Below, piece by piece: positions 22,401 to 35,000 of a stretch of DNA of 64,000 bases. Numbering within the stretch: position 1 is the first letter of the stretch; every line of letters begins with the position of its first letter. The position numbers were made by a program, and so were the translations under genes. Source of the stretch: Euglena gracilis (Eukaryota; Euglenida; Euglenophyceae; Euglenales); NCBI GenBank assembly GCA_039621445.1, contig CP154955.1:22185823-22249822 (forward strand). The letters run 5' to 3'. The notes under the pieces are model-generated. The model made no database searches and had not been told where the DNA came from. It saw only the letters and a program-made list of their open reading frames with translations.

Positions 22401-25400
22401 GCGCCTGTCCGCCCGCCGCCCTTCGCAACAGTCAGGTAAAGGATCGCCGACCTCTAGCCGGGGCGGAGCGCTCGTTTTTGGAGCGCCGGCGCGTCCGATT
22501 TCGGCCGAAAATCACCGAAAAATGGCGTTCGTTGGGGCGTCCGTTACCAAAGTGCTATTTTGCGCCTCCCGGGCGGTAACTGCTGCGTTTTCCGCACGCC
22601 CGCCGCAGGCAAAATTGCGCCTGTCCGCCCGCCGCCCTTCGCAACAGTCAGGTAAAGGATCGCCGACCTCTAGCCGGGGCGGAGCGCTCGTTTTTGGAGC
22701 GCCAGCGCGTCCGATTTGGGCCGAAAATCACCGAAAAATGGCGTTCGTTGGGGCGTCCGTTACCAAAGTGCTATTTTGCGCCTCCCGGGCGGTAACTGCT
22801 GCGTTTTCCGCACGCCCGCCGCAGGCAAAATTGCGCCTGTCCGCCCGGCGCCCTTCGCAACAGTCAGGTGAAGGATCGCCGACCTCTAGCCGGGGCGAAG
22901 CTCTTGTTTTTGGAGCGCCAGCGCGTCCGATTTTGGCCGAAAATCACCGAAAAATGGCGTTCGTTGGGGCGTCCGTTACCAAAGTGCTATTTTGCGCCTC
23001 CCGGGCGGTAACTGCTGCGTTTTCCGCACGCCCGCCGCAGGCAAAATTGCGCCTGTCCGCCCGCCGCCCTTCGCAACAGTCAGGTAAAGGATCGCCGACC
23101 TCTAGCCGGGGCGGAGCGCTCGTTTTTGGAGCGCCGGCGCGTCCGATTTGGGCCGAAAATCACCGAAAAATGGCGTTCGTTGGGGCGTCCGTTACCAAAG
23201 TGCTATTTTGCGCCTCCCGGGCGGTAACTGCTGCGTTTTCCGCACGCCCGCCGCGGGCAAAATTGCGCCTGTCCGCCCGGCGCCCTTCGCAACAGTCAGG
23301 TAAAGATCGCCGACCTCTAGCCGGGGCGGAGCGCTCGTTTTTGGAGCGCCGGCGCGTCCAATTTCGGCCGAAAATCACCGAAAAATGGCGTTCGCTGGGA
23401 CGTCCGTTACCAACGTGCTATTTTGCGCCTCCCGGGCGGTAACTGCTGCGTTTTCCGCACTCCCGCCGCGGGCAAAATTGCGCCTGTCCGCCCGGAGCCC
23501 TTCGCAACAGTCAGGTAAAGATCGCCGCTCGTTTTTGGAGCACCGGCGCGTCCAATTTAGGCCGAAAATCACCGAAAAATGGCGTTCGCTGGGACGTCCG
23601 TTACCAACGTGCTATTTTGCGCCTCCCGGGCGGTAACTGCTGCGGTTTCCGCACGCCCGCCGCGGGCAAAATTGCGCCTGTCCGCCCGGCGCCCTTCGCA
23701 ACAGTCAGGTAAAGTATCGCCGACCTCTAGCCGGGGCGGAGCGCTCGTTTTTGGAGCGCCGGCGCGTCCAATTTCGGCCGAAAATCACCGAAAAATGGCG
23801 TTCGCTGGACGTCCGTTACCAACGTGCTATTTTGCGCCTCCCGGGCGGTAACTGCTGCGTTTTCCGCACGCCCGCCGCAGGCAAAATTGCGCCTGTCCGC
23901 CCGGCGCCCTTCGCAACAATCAGGTAAAGGATCGCCGACCTCTAGCCGGGGCGGAGCGCTCGTTTTTGGAGCGCCGGCGCGTCCAATTTCGGCCGAAAAT
24001 CACCGAAAAATGGCGTTCGCTGGACGTCCGTTACCAACGTGCTATTTTGCGCCTCCCGGGCGGTAACTGCTGCGTTTTCCGCACGCCCGCCGCGGGAAAA
24101 ACTGCGCCTGTCCGCCGGGCGCCCTTCGAAACAGTCAGGTAACGGATGGCCGACCTCTAGCCGGGCGGAGCGCTCGTTTTTGGAGCGCCGGCGCGTCCGA
24201 TTTGGGCTGAAAATCACCGAAAACTTGCGTTCGTTGGGGCGTCCGTTACCAAAGTGCTATTTTGCGCCTCCCGGGCGGTAACTGCTGCGTTTTCCGCACG
24301 CCCGCCGCGGGCAAAATTGCGCCTGTCCGCCCGGCGCCCTTCGCAACAGTCAGGTAAAGGATCGCCGACCTCTAGCCGGGGCGGAGCGCTCGTTTTTGGA
24401 GCGCCGGCGCGTCCAATTTCGGCCGAAAATCACCGAAAAATGGCGTTCGTTGGGGCGTCCGTTACCAAAGTGCCATTTTGCGCCTCCCGGGCGGTAACTG
24501 CTGCGTTTTCCGCACGCCCGCCGCGGGCAAAATTGCGCCTGTCCGCCCGGCGCCCTTCGCAACAGTCAGGTAAAGGATCGCCGACCTCTAGCCGGGGCGG
24601 AGCGCTCGTTTTTGGAGCGCCAGCGCGTCCGATTTCGGCCGAAAATCACCGAAAAATGGCGTTCGCTGGGACGTCCGTTACCAAAGTGCTATTTTGCGCC
24701 TCCCGGGCTGTAACTGCTGCGTTTTCCGCACGCCCGCCGCAGGCAAAATTGCGCCTGTCCGCCCGGCGCCCTAAACGCAACAGTCAGGTGAAGGATCGCC
24801 GACCTCTAGCCGGGGCGGAGCGCTCGTTTTTGGAGCGCAAGCGCGTCCGATTTCGGCCGAAAATCACCGAAAAATGGCGTTCGTTACCAAAGTGCTATTT
24901 TGCGCCTCCCGGGCGGTAACTGCTGCGTTTTCCGCACGCCCGCCGCGGGCAATATTGCGCCTGTCCGCCCGCCGCCCTTCGCAACAGTCAGGTAAAGGAT
25001 CGCCGACCTCTAGCCGGGGCGGAGCGCTCGTTTTTGGAGCGCCGGCGCGTCCAATTTCGGCCGAAAATCACCGAAAAATGGCGTTCGCTGGGACGTCCGT
25101 TACCAACGTGCTATTTTGCGCCTCCCGGGCGGTAACTGCTGCGTTTTCCGCACTCCCGCCGCGGGCAAAATTGCGCCTGTCCGCCCGGAGCCCTTCGCAA
25201 CAGTCAGGTAAAGATCGCCGACCTCTAGCCGGGGCGGAGCGCTCGTTTTTGGAGCGCCGGCGCGTCCAATTTCGGCCGAAAATCACCGAAAAATGGCGTT
25301 CGCTGGGACGTCCGTTACCAACGTGCTATTTTGCGCCTCCCGGGCGGTAACTGCTGCGTTTTCCGCACGCCCGCCGCGGGCAAAATTGCGCCTGTCCGCC

Positions 25401-26799
25401 CGCCGCCCTTCGCAACAGTCAGGTAAAGGATCGCCGACCTCTAGCCGGGACGGAGCGCTCGTTTTTGGAGCGCCGGCGCGTCCAATTTCGGCCGAAAATC
25501 ACCGAAAAATGGCGTTCGCTGGGACGTCCGTTACCAACGTGCTATTTTGCGCCTCCCGGGCGGTAACTGCTGCGTTTTCCGCACGCCCGCCGCGGGCAAA
25601 ATTGCGCCTGTCCGCCCGGCGCCCTTCGCAACAGTCAGGTAAAGGATCGCCGACCTCTAGCCGGGACGGAGCGCTCGTTTTTGGAGCGCCGGCGCGTCCA
25701 ATTTCGGCCGAAAATCACCGAAAAATGGCGTTCGCTGGGACGTCCGTTACCAACGTGCTATTTTGCGCCTCCCGGGCGGTAACTGCTGCGTTTTCCGCAC
25801 TCCCGCCGCAGGCAAAATTGCGCCTGTCCGCCCGGAGCCCTTCGCACCAGTCAAGTAAAGATCGCCGACCTCTAGCCGGGGCGGAGCGCTCGTTTTTGGA
25901 GCGCCGGCGCGTCCAATTTCGGCCGAAAATCACCGAAAAATGGCGTTCGCTGGGACGTCCGTTACCAACGTGCTATTTTGCGCCTCCCGGGCGGTAACTG
26001 CTGCGTTTTCCGCACGCCCGCCGCGGGCAAAATTGCGCCTGTCCGCCCGGAGCCCTTCGCAACTGTCAGGTAAAGATCGCCGACCTCTAGCCGGGGCGGA
26101 GCGCTCGTTTTTGGAGCGCCGGCGCGTTCAATTTCGGCCGAAAATCACCGAAAAATGGCGTTCGCTGGGACGTCCGTTACCAACGTGCTATTTTGCGCCT
26201 CCCGGGCGGTAACTGCTGCGTTTTCCGCACGCCCGCCGCGGGCAAAATTGCGCGTGTCCGCCCGGCGCCCTTCGCAACAGTCAGGTAAAGGATCGCCGAC
26301 CTCTAGCCGGGGCGGAGCGCTCGTTTTTGGAGCGCCAGCGCGTCCGATTTCGGCCGAAAATCACCGAAAAATGGCGTTCGTTGGGGCGTCCGTTACCAAA
26401 ATGCTATTATGCGCCTCCCGGGCGGTAACTGCTGCGTTTTCCGCACGCCCGCCGCGGGCAAAATTGCGCCTGTCCGCCCGGCGCCCTTCGCAACAGTCAG
26501 GTAAAGGATCGCCGACCTCTAGCCGGGGCGGAGCGCTCGTTTTTGGAGCGCCGGCGCGTCCGATTTCGGCCGAAAATCACCGAAAAATGGCGTTCGTTGG
26601 GGCGTCCGTTACCAAAGTGCTATTATGCGCCTCCCGGGCGGTAACTGCTGCGTTTTCCGCACGCCCGCCGCGGGCAAAATTGCGCCTGTCCGCCCGGCGC
26701 CCTTCGCAACAGTCAGGTAAAGGATCGCCGACCTCTAGCCGGGGCGGAGCGCTCGTTTTTGGAGCGCCGGCGCGTCCAATTTCGGCCGAAAATCACCGA

Positions 26800-26965
26800 A
26801 AAATGGCGTTCGCTGGGACGTCCGTTACCAACGTGCTATTTTGCGCCTCCCGGGCGGTAACTGCTGCGTTTTTCGCACGGCGGGCATGCGGAAAACGCAG
26901 CAGTTACCGCCCGGGAGGCGCAAAATAGCACGTTGGTAACGGACGTCCCAGCGAACGCCATTTTT
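26800..26965. repeat. Head-to-head inversion junction between satellite arrays
   Basis: Plus-oriented monomers end at 26872 and minus-oriented monomers begin at 26892. The 19-bp spacer contains GCATGC. The arms next to the spacer are near-perfect inverted copies for well over 60 bp on each side, and further symmetry follows from the satellite itself. Confidence 0.93.
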
Positions 26966-27957
26966 CGGTGATTTTCGGCCGAAATCGGACGCGCTGGCGC
27001 TCCAAAAACGAGCGCTCCGTCCCGGCTAGAGGTCGGCGATCCTTTACCTGACCGTTGCGAAGGGCGCCGGGCGGACACGCGCAATTTTGCCCGCGGCGGG
27101 CGTGCGAAAACGCAGCAGTTACCGCCCGGGAGGCGCAAAATAGCACGTTGGTAACGGACGTCCAGCGAACGCCATTTTTCGGTGATTTTCGGCCGAAATT
27201 GGACGCGCCGGCGCTCCAAAAACGAGCGCTCCGTCCCGGCTAGAGGTCGGCGATCTTTACCTGACCGTTGCGAAGGGCGCCGGGCGGACACGCGCAATTT
27301 TGCCCGCGGCGGGCGTGCGGAAAACGCAGCAGTTACCGCCCGGGAGGCGCAAAATAGCACGTTGGAAACGGACGTCCCAGCGAACGCCATTTTTCGGTGA
27401 TTTTCGGCCGAAATTGGACGCGCCGGCGCTCCAAAAACGAGCGCTCCGCCCCGGCTAGAGGTCGGCGATCTTTACCTGACTGTTGCGAAGGGCTCCGGGC
27501 GGACAGGCGCAATTTTGCCCGCGGCGGGAGTGCGGAAAACGCAGCAGTTACCGCCCGGGAGGCGCAAAATAGCACGTTGGTAACGGACGTCCCAGCGAAC
27601 GCCATTTTTCGGTGATTTTTGGCCGAAATTGGACGCGCCGGCGCACCAAAAACGAGCGCTCCGCCCCGGCTAGAGGTCGGCGATACTTTACCTGACTGTT
27701 GCGAAGGGCGCCGGGCGGACAGGCGCAATTTTGCCCGCGGCGGGCGTGCGGAAAACGCAGCAGTTACCGCCCGGGAGGCGGAAAATAGCACGTTGGTAAC
27801 GGACGTCCAGCGAACGCCATTTTTCGGTGATTTTCGGCCGAAATCGGACGCGCCGGCGCTCCAAAAACGAGCGCTCCGCCCCGGCTAGAGGTCGGCGATC
27901 CTTTACCTGACTGTTGCGAAGGTCACCGGGCGGACAGGCGCAATTTTGCCCGCGGCG
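26892..27957 (-). repeat. Satellite array 2, about 5 monomers, minus orientation
   Basis: Same 215-216 bp family as array 1 in the opposite orientation, mostly the GCTGGGACG variant. The block is interrupted at 27957 in the middle of the CCGCGG landmark by the 1.1-kb insertion. Confidence 0.96.
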
Positions 27958-29092
27958 CCCTGTTTTTTTGTTGGTGTGGTGGAACAAAATCAGTTTTGGC
28001 TTTACGGTTGGAATTTTTTGACTCAGAATTGGATACCCTGTGAGACGTTTGGGTGGGGACAGGAATGCATCATATGGTGACCGTGATTGTTTTGGTCATA
28101 CCCCAGATATGGCGGGGTTTGATGAAATTTCCATTTTTCCCATTTTTTTCGTCAAGTGGGGATTCCAGTTTTGCAGCCAGGAATTTTTAACCCGTGCCCT
28201 CCCCGCATTGGTTGATGGTGGGGGGGGAGGCATTGTGAATTGTGAAGGCCCGTCCATTGACACATGGTGGAATTAAGCTTGATTTCAGTCGGTTTGGATA
28301 TTTGTGGCCCAGGTTTATGATTTTTTTGTGTGGAGGCTGAAGCCAGATTGACCCCCATGGCCCCATGTGACTGGGGGGGGGGGAGCGAAAAATCGCTTTG
28401 GCTGAGAAAATTGGATTTGAATTTTCAGTATTTTTGAGTTTGCCATGTCATTTGACCATTTGGCCCCCATTGCCCTGTGTGATTGGGGGGGGGCAGTGAA
28501 TTTTAATTGGCAAGCCAGATTTGTTGGTTTTAAGGCTCCAGTGAATCGGTTGGGCCCAGGGTTGAGCTTGATTGGCCTGGCCCCTCGGTATGCTGCTGGA
28601 TGTCGCTTCTGTTGGGTTGGTTGCTCTCGGTTGGATTTTGTTTGTTCGATGTGGAGGGCTTTTGTAGGCCCTGGGTTGGATTCAGATTTTTGAATTTTTG
28701 AGGATTTTTGTTTCTGGAGGATTTTTACACAAAAAGTTGGGAAAACCCTGGGATTTTGATAATTTTTCTGGTGGACGACAAAACGAGTTGGAGCTTTAGA
28801 ACTCAGTTTTTTGATTCGGTTTGGATTATGGACATTCGTCAAAGGCATTTTTTTTGTGGAACACAGCTTGGAGGCATCCGAATTCGGGGGGGGGGGGGCT
28901 GGACCGGAGATGACCCCTCCTCCGTCCATAGGCCCTGGTGTGGGCCGACGAAAAAAAAAAACCCAGCCACGTGGGCACCAAAGCCCTGTGATATAGTGGC
29001 TGAGGGCCAATGTGAAGCCCTGTTCTCTTTGCGTTCAAAAAAAAAAAAATCGGCCCAGTCATTTTCAGTTGGAATGCATGACAAGGAAGTGA
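27958..29092. other. 1135-bp non-satellite insertion in a monomer
   Basis: The satellite stops at GCGGCG and resumes at GCGTGCGG, so the island sits within one monomer with almost no loss. The insert is T/G-rich, with runs of G and A. It holds two related phrases near 28351-28381 and 28460-28498 (CCCCCAT..CCC..TGTGA/TGTGT followed by a long G run). No terminal inverted repeats, no TG..CA ends and no recognisable protein were seen. The longest ORF (28315-29010 minus) looks fortuitous. It could be a transposed fragment or captured intergenic DNA. Confidence 0.75.
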
Positions 29093-31743
29093 GCGTGCGG
29101 AAAACGCAGCAGTTACCGCCCGGGAGGGGCAAAATAGCACTTTGGTAACGGACGCCCCAGCGAACGATATTTTTCGGTGATTTTCGGCCGAAATCGGACG
29201 CGCCGGCTCTCTAAAAACGAGCGCTCCGCCACGGCTAGAGGTCGGCGATCCTTTACCTGACTGTTGCGAAGGGCTCCGGCGGACAGGCGCAATTTTGCCC
29301 GCGGCGGGCGTGCGGAATACGCAGCAGTTACCGCCCGGGAGGCGCAAATAGCACTTTGGTAACGGACGCCCCAGCGAACGCCATTTTTCGGTGATTTTCG
29401 GCCGAAATCGGACGCGCCGGCGCTCCAAAAACGAGCCCTCCGCCCCGGCTAGAGGTCGGCGATCCTTTACCTGACTGTTGCGAAGGGCGCCGGGCGGACA
29501 GGCGCAATTTTGCCCGCGGCGGCGTGTGGAAAACGCAGCAGTTACCGCCCGAGAGGCGCAAAATAGCACTTTGGTAAAGGACGCCCCAACGAACGTCATT
29601 TTTCGGTGATTTTCGGCCGAAATCCGACGCCCCGCCCTCCAAAAACGAGCGCTCCGCCCCGGCTAGAGGTCGGCGATCCTTTACCTGACTGTTGCGAAGG
29701 GCGCCGGGTGGACAGGCGCAATTTTGCCCGCGGCGGGCGTGCGGAAAACGCAGCAGTTACCGCCTGGGAGGCGCAAAATACGAGGTTGGTAACGGACGCC
29801 CCAACGAACGCCATTTTTCGGTCACTTTCGGCCCAAATCGGACGCGCCGGCGCTCCAAAAACGAGCGCTCCGCCCCGGCTAGAGGTCGGCGATCCTTTAC
29901 CTGACTGTTGCGAAGGGCGCCGGGGGGACAGGCGCAATTTTGCCCGCGGCGGGCGTGCGGAAAACGCAGCAGTTACCGCCCGGGAGGCGCAAAATAGCAC
30001 GTTGGTAACGGACGTCCCAGCGAACGCCATTTTTCGGTGATTTTCGGCCGAAATCGGACGCGCCGGCGCTCCAAAAACGAGCGCTCCGCACCGGCTAGAG
30101 GTCGGCGATCCTTTACCTGACTGTTGCGAAGGGCGCCGGGCGGACAGGCGCAATTTTGCCCGCGGCGGGCGTGCGGAAAACGCAGCAGTTACCGCCCGGG
30201 AGGCGCAAAATAGCACTTTGGTAACGGACGCCCCAACGAACGCCATTTTTCGGTGATTTTCGGCCGAAATCGGACGCGCCGGCGCTCCAAAAACGAGCGC
30301 TCCGCCCCGGCTATAGGTCGGCGATCCTTTACCTGACTGTTGCGAAGGGCGCCGGGCGGACAGGCGCAATTTTGCCCGCGGCGGGCGTGCGGAAAACGCA
30401 GCAGTTACCGCCCGGGAGGCGCAAAATACAGTTTGGTAACGGACGCCCCAACGAACGCCATTTTTCGGTCACTTTCGGCCCAAATCGGACGCGCCGGCGC
30501 TCCAAAAACGAGCGCTCCGCCCCGGCTAGAGGTCGGCGATCCTTTACCTGACTGTTGCGAAGAGCGCCGGGGGGACAGGCGCAATTTTGCCCGCGGCGGG
30601 CGTGCGGAAAACGCAGCAGTTACCGCCCGGGAGGCGCAAAATAGCACGTTGGTAACGGACGTCCCAGCGAACGCCATTTTTCGGTGATTTTCGGCCGAAA
30701 TCGGACGCGCCGGCGCTCCAAAAACGAGCGCTCCGCCCCGGCTAGAGGTCGGCGATCCTTTACCTGACTGTTGCGAAGGGCGCCGGGGGGACAGGCGCAA
30801 TTTTGCCCGCGGCGGGCGTGCGGAAAACGCAGCAGTTACCGCCCGGGAGGCGCAAAATAGCACGTTGGTAACGGACGTCCCAGCGAACGCCATTTTTCGG
30901 TGATTTTCGGCCGAAATCGGACGCGCTGGCGCTCCAAAAACGAGCGCTTCGCCCCGCTAGAGGGCGGCGATCCTTTACCTGACTGTTGCAAAGGGCGCCG
31001 GGCGGACAGGCGCAATTTTGCCCGCGGCGGGCGTGCGGAAAACGCAGCAGTTACCGCCCGGGAGGCGCAAAATAGCACTTTGGTAACGGACGCCCCAGCG
31101 AACGCCATTTTTCGGTGATTTTCGGCCCAAATCGGACGCGCCGGCGCTCCAAAAACGAGCGCTCCGCCCCGGCTAGAGGTCGGCGATCCTTTACCTGACT
31201 GTTGCGAAGGGCGCCGGGCGGACAGGCGCAATTTTGCCCGCGGCGGGCGTGCGGAAAACGCAGCAGTTACCGCCCGGGAGGCGCAAAACAGCACGTTGGT
31301 AACGGACGCCCCAACGAACGCCATTTTTCGGTGATTTTCGGCCCAAATCGGACGCGCCGGCGCTCCAAAAACGAGCGCTCCGCCCCGGCTAGAGGTCGGC
31401 GATCCTTTACCTGACTGTTGCGAAGGGCGCCGGGCGGACAGGCGCAATTTTGCCCGCGGCGGGCGTGCGGAAAACGCAGCAGTTACCGCCCGGGAGGCGC
31501 AAAATAGCACGTTGGTAACGGACGTCCCAGCGAACGCTATTTTTCGGTTACTTTCGGCCGAAATCGGACGCAACGGCGCTCCAAAAACGAGCGCTCCGCC
31601 CCGGCTAGAGGTCGGCGATCCTTTACCTGACTGTTGCGAAGGGCGCCGGGCGGACAGGCGCAATTTTGCCCGCGGCGGGCGTGCGGAAAACGCAGCAGTT
31701 ACCGCCCGGGAGGCGCAAAATAGCACTTTTGGTAACGGACGCC
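29093..31743 (-). repeat. Satellite array 3, about 12 monomers, minus orientation
   Basis: Same family as the other arrays, more diverged near 29093-29640, with several substitutions and one-base deletions. It ends abruptly at GGTAACGGACGCC (31743), next to the first copy of the 265-bp direct repeat. Confidence 0.96.
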
Positions 31744-31745
31744 TC

Positions 31746-32010
31746 TGTGAAATGGGGGTGTGGCGACTTCCCCCTGGGGGGCCTCCATTCTTTTTCTTGC
31801 ACTACAGCCCTTCTGGCCCTTGACTTTTTCCCCATCTTGCCGCGGATTTCACTTCAAATTCCAAAATTACCCCAGAGGGCAGAGCAATCCAAAATCACTT
31901 GAACAGGCAAACATGACAAAGGAGTCCGCTGATTGCCACTGTACAGAAAAAATATACAGATGGGAGTTCCTACTTATGCAGGGTAACGAACTCCCGGCGG
32001 CATGTGCGCA
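31746..32010 (-). repeat. Direct repeat copy 1 (about 265 bp)
   Basis: Closely similar (roughly 90% by eye) to 38328-38600 in the same orientation. It starts TGTGAAATGGGGGTGTGGCG and contains shared segments such as ATGACAAAGGAGTCCGCTG. On the minus strand it would encode the first residues of the ORF that begins in copy 2 (KEWRPPRGKSPHPHFT), here fused to satellite sequence. The pair brackets the 6.8-kb composite segment. Confidence 0.9.
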
Positions 32011-32095
32011 CTCACTGTGATATCCACGGACTCAGCCCCTCAAAGGCTGCGGCACTTGGTCGACTCCGTCGCCGGGGAATCGGCGCGCGCGAGCG
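32011..32095. other. Short unique stretch between the direct repeat and degraded satellite
   Basis: About 85 bp with no match elsewhere in the window that I could see. It leads into the first recognisable satellite words at about 32096. Confidence 0.5.
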
Positions 32096-35000
32096 CTCCC
32101 CGGAGGGTCGGCGATCTTTACCTGACTGGCTTTCGTTTTGGCCGCGGACGCGGCGGTAGCGTTACGGCGCGATCGCCGGCGCCATTTTCGGTTCTTTTCG
32201 GTGGGCGTTTTGGCTAGAGGGCGGCGATTTTGACTGCGGGGGGGGGCATTCGGCAATTCCCGGGCGGGCGTGCGTCGCGTTACTTACGGCGTGGTCGGGG
32301 ATTTTTCGGATTTTCGGCCGAAACGCGGGGGCTAAGCTTGGGTCGGCGATCCTTTACTGTTGCCGGGCGGGGGAATTTTGCCCGCGGCGGGCGTGCGAGG
32401 TTGCCGTTTTTGATCGACGCCATTTTTTTTTCCCGAAATCGGACGTGGGCGCTCCGCCCGCGTGGGGTCGGCGATCTTTTAGATGTTGCGAAGGGCGGGC
32501 GGGCGGGGGCGTTTTGCCCGCGGCGGGCGGGGGGGGGGGGCGTTTTGCCGCGTGCGCCGGGGGGGATCGTTGGTACGTCGGAACGCCATTTTTCGGTGAT
32601 TTTCGTTACGTTTCGGCGATCGGCTGGCCGCGTTTTTTGGCGCCGCGGCGGGTCGGCAGTTTTGGGAGGGCGAGCTTGGGGGGAGTTTTTTTTGTCGGCG
32701 ATTCGGCGAAAACGAGGCTCGCTCCGCCCGGCTAGAGGTCGGCGATCCTTTACCTGACTGTTGCGAAGGGCGTGGGCGGACAGGCGTTTGCCCGCGGGCG
32801 GCGGGCGGGGCAGCAGTGGGTTACCGCCCGGGAGGCGCAAAATTTTGGTAACGGACGCCCAACGAACGCCATTTTTCGGTGATTTTCGGACGCGCCGGCG
32901 CTCCAAAAACGGGGCGCTCGGGCTTCGAGGGCGCCGGGCGGGGCGAATTTTGCGGGGCGGGCGTGGGGGAGGCGCTGTGACGCGTTTCGGGGAGGGATAG
33001 CTTTCGGCGCGTTGGTTTCGGTGATTTTCGCCGAGGGGGGCTAGGGGGCGGGCGCTTTTGTCGGGTTTTGGGGGCGGTTTTGTCGGGGGGGGGCGGCGGC
33101 AATTTTGCCGTTTCGGCGGTTGATTGGGGGGACGGGCGTGCGCGGGGCTTTATCCTTTTTGCGGGGGGGGCGGGGGGGGGCGGTGGGGGGGCGGAGATCG
33201 TTTAGCGTGGTACGCCGAGCGGTGACGGGGGCAGGACCCCGAGCGGGGATTGGGGAATCGGCCGACGCGGCTAGGGGGGGGGTGGGGGGGCCTTGGGGCG
33301 TTTTCGGTTTATGGGGGGGGTTGGCTCGGGGGTCGGCGATCAGCTTTCGGGGTGTTTGGGGGGACGCGGGATTTTTCGTGGGGGGTGTTTTCGCTGTTTT
33401 GCGGGGGGGGCGTGCGGGGGATTACGGGATGCGGCTTAGAGGCGCAATGTTTTTCGGACGTGCGGTGATTTGTGATCGGCGAAATCGGACGGGGCGCCGG
33501 CGTTCGGCGGGCTAGAGGTCGGCGTTTTACCTGACTGTTGCGAAGGGCGTGGGGGGGGCGGCGCCCGGGACGTGCGGGGGGGCGGGCGGGGGAGGGGCGT
33601 TACGGGGAATCGGTTGGCGGACCTAACGCTTTTTTTTGTTTCGGGGGGGGGGGCGCAATTTTGCCGCGGAGGGGTGTTCGGTTGGGCGGGGGGCGTTTTT
33701 GGGTGATGCCGTTTCGGTTTTTCGGGGGGACGGGGGGATTTTTTTGTTTGCGGGAGGGGGGGGGCGGACAGGGGGGTTTTGGGGGCGGGGGGGACGTTTG
33801 GGGGGGTTGACGCTTGGTAACGGAATTTCGGTGATCGGCCGAGGGGCTAGGGTCGGCGTTGATGGCGCGGGGGGGGGGGCGCAATTTTGCCCGGCGGCGG
33901 GCGTGGTGGGGGCGGCGCAGTTACGGGGGAGGCGGGTTTGGGGGGGGCGCATTTTCGGTTTCGGGGGGGCGCCGGCGCTCGAGCGCTGGGAGAGGTCGGC
34001 GTTGAGGGCTGGGGGGGGGGGGGCGCAATTGGGGGGGGGGTGCGGGGGCAGTTACCGCCCGGGAGGCGCAAAATTTGGGGATGGCGAAATCGCGCTGGGG
34101 CTAGAGGTTTTACCTGACTGTGTTGCGGGAGGGCGGGCGTGGGGGGCGGGCGTTCGGGAGGCGTTTGGCGGGTTTTTTTGAGGGGGCGGGCGGCGATCCT
34201 TTTTTTTTTTTTCGGGTCGGGCGCGGGGGCGCGGGGAGGAGGTTTATTTTGGGGGATTTTTTGCCGGTTGCGATTTCGGCGTGGGGGGTGGGTCGGCGTT
34301 TGTTTGGGGCGGTGGGGTGAATTTCGGCCGGCGGGAGGCGCGGGGGGGGGGTCGGGTGCGGGCTTTGCGACGGGCGGCCGGTTTCGGGGGTTTTGACGGG
34401 GGGGGCGGGGGCGGCGACAGGTGCGCGGGGGCGGTGGGGGGCTAGAGGGGGGCGAGGCGCTCCGGGGGCTAGGGGGGGGCGGAGGTTGGGAAGGCGCAAT
34501 TTTTCGGTGCGGCGGGGGGGAGGCGGGGTTCGGACGCAGGTGGGGGGTTTTGGCGGGGCGGTGGGACGGATTTTTGACTGCGAAGGAGGGCGGGGGTTTT
34601 GGCGGGGGGTGGCGGGGTCGGGGGGGGGGGGGGAGGTGGGGGGGGGGGTGATTTTCGGTGAGGGGGCGTTGGGGGGCGGGGCGTTTTTTAGCGGGCGGGC
34701 GCTGGGGGGGGGTCGGCGGTTTTAAGGGAGGCGGGCGAGCATTTTCGGTGATTCGTTGGGGGGGCTCGTGAGCGCTGGGTCGGCGATCCCCAGGGGGGGG
34801 GGAGGGGTGATTTGCGGGGGTGCGGGCGGGGTTACGGGGATGGCGCGGGGGCGGCGTTTGCGCGGGGGGGGCGCCATTTTTCTGATTTTCGGCGAGGGGG
34901 GGCGCTTTTTCTTTTTTGCGGGGGGGCGGGGGCGTCGGGCGGGGGGGCGTTTGCGGGTGTGGTGGGTGGGGGTGGGGGGACGGCGGGGGCTTGCGGTTTT

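Larger units (their letters stand above)
6239..26872 (+). repeat. Satellite array 1, about 95 monomers of 215-216 bp, plus orientation
   Basis: The monomer is tandemly repeated head to tail. Landmarks in order are ATGGCGTTCG, CCCGGG, CCGCGG, a GCGCTC/GAGCGC hairpin with a 7-nt loop, and the 12-bp palindrome TTTCGGCCGAAA. Two main variants occur at the ATGGCGTTCG block, GTTGGGGCG with CCAAAGTGC and GCTGGGACG with CCAACGTGC, and recombinants of the two are present. Small deletions are common, for example at 12403, 15218, 22031, 23520 and 24886. The block also contains an 11-bp minisatellite and one inverted monomer, listed separately. Long open frames arise because 216 is a multiple of three. 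I do not regard them as genes. Confidence 0.97.

Noticed and set aside
28315-29010. 231-codon minus ORF in the 1.1-kb insertion
   Set aside because: It is low-complexity, crosses G and A homopolymers and has no recognisable motif.
6239-31743. CRISPR array
   Set aside because: Regular repeats are present but there are no unique spacers. The whole 216-bp unit repeats, and the surroundings are eukaryotic retroelements.
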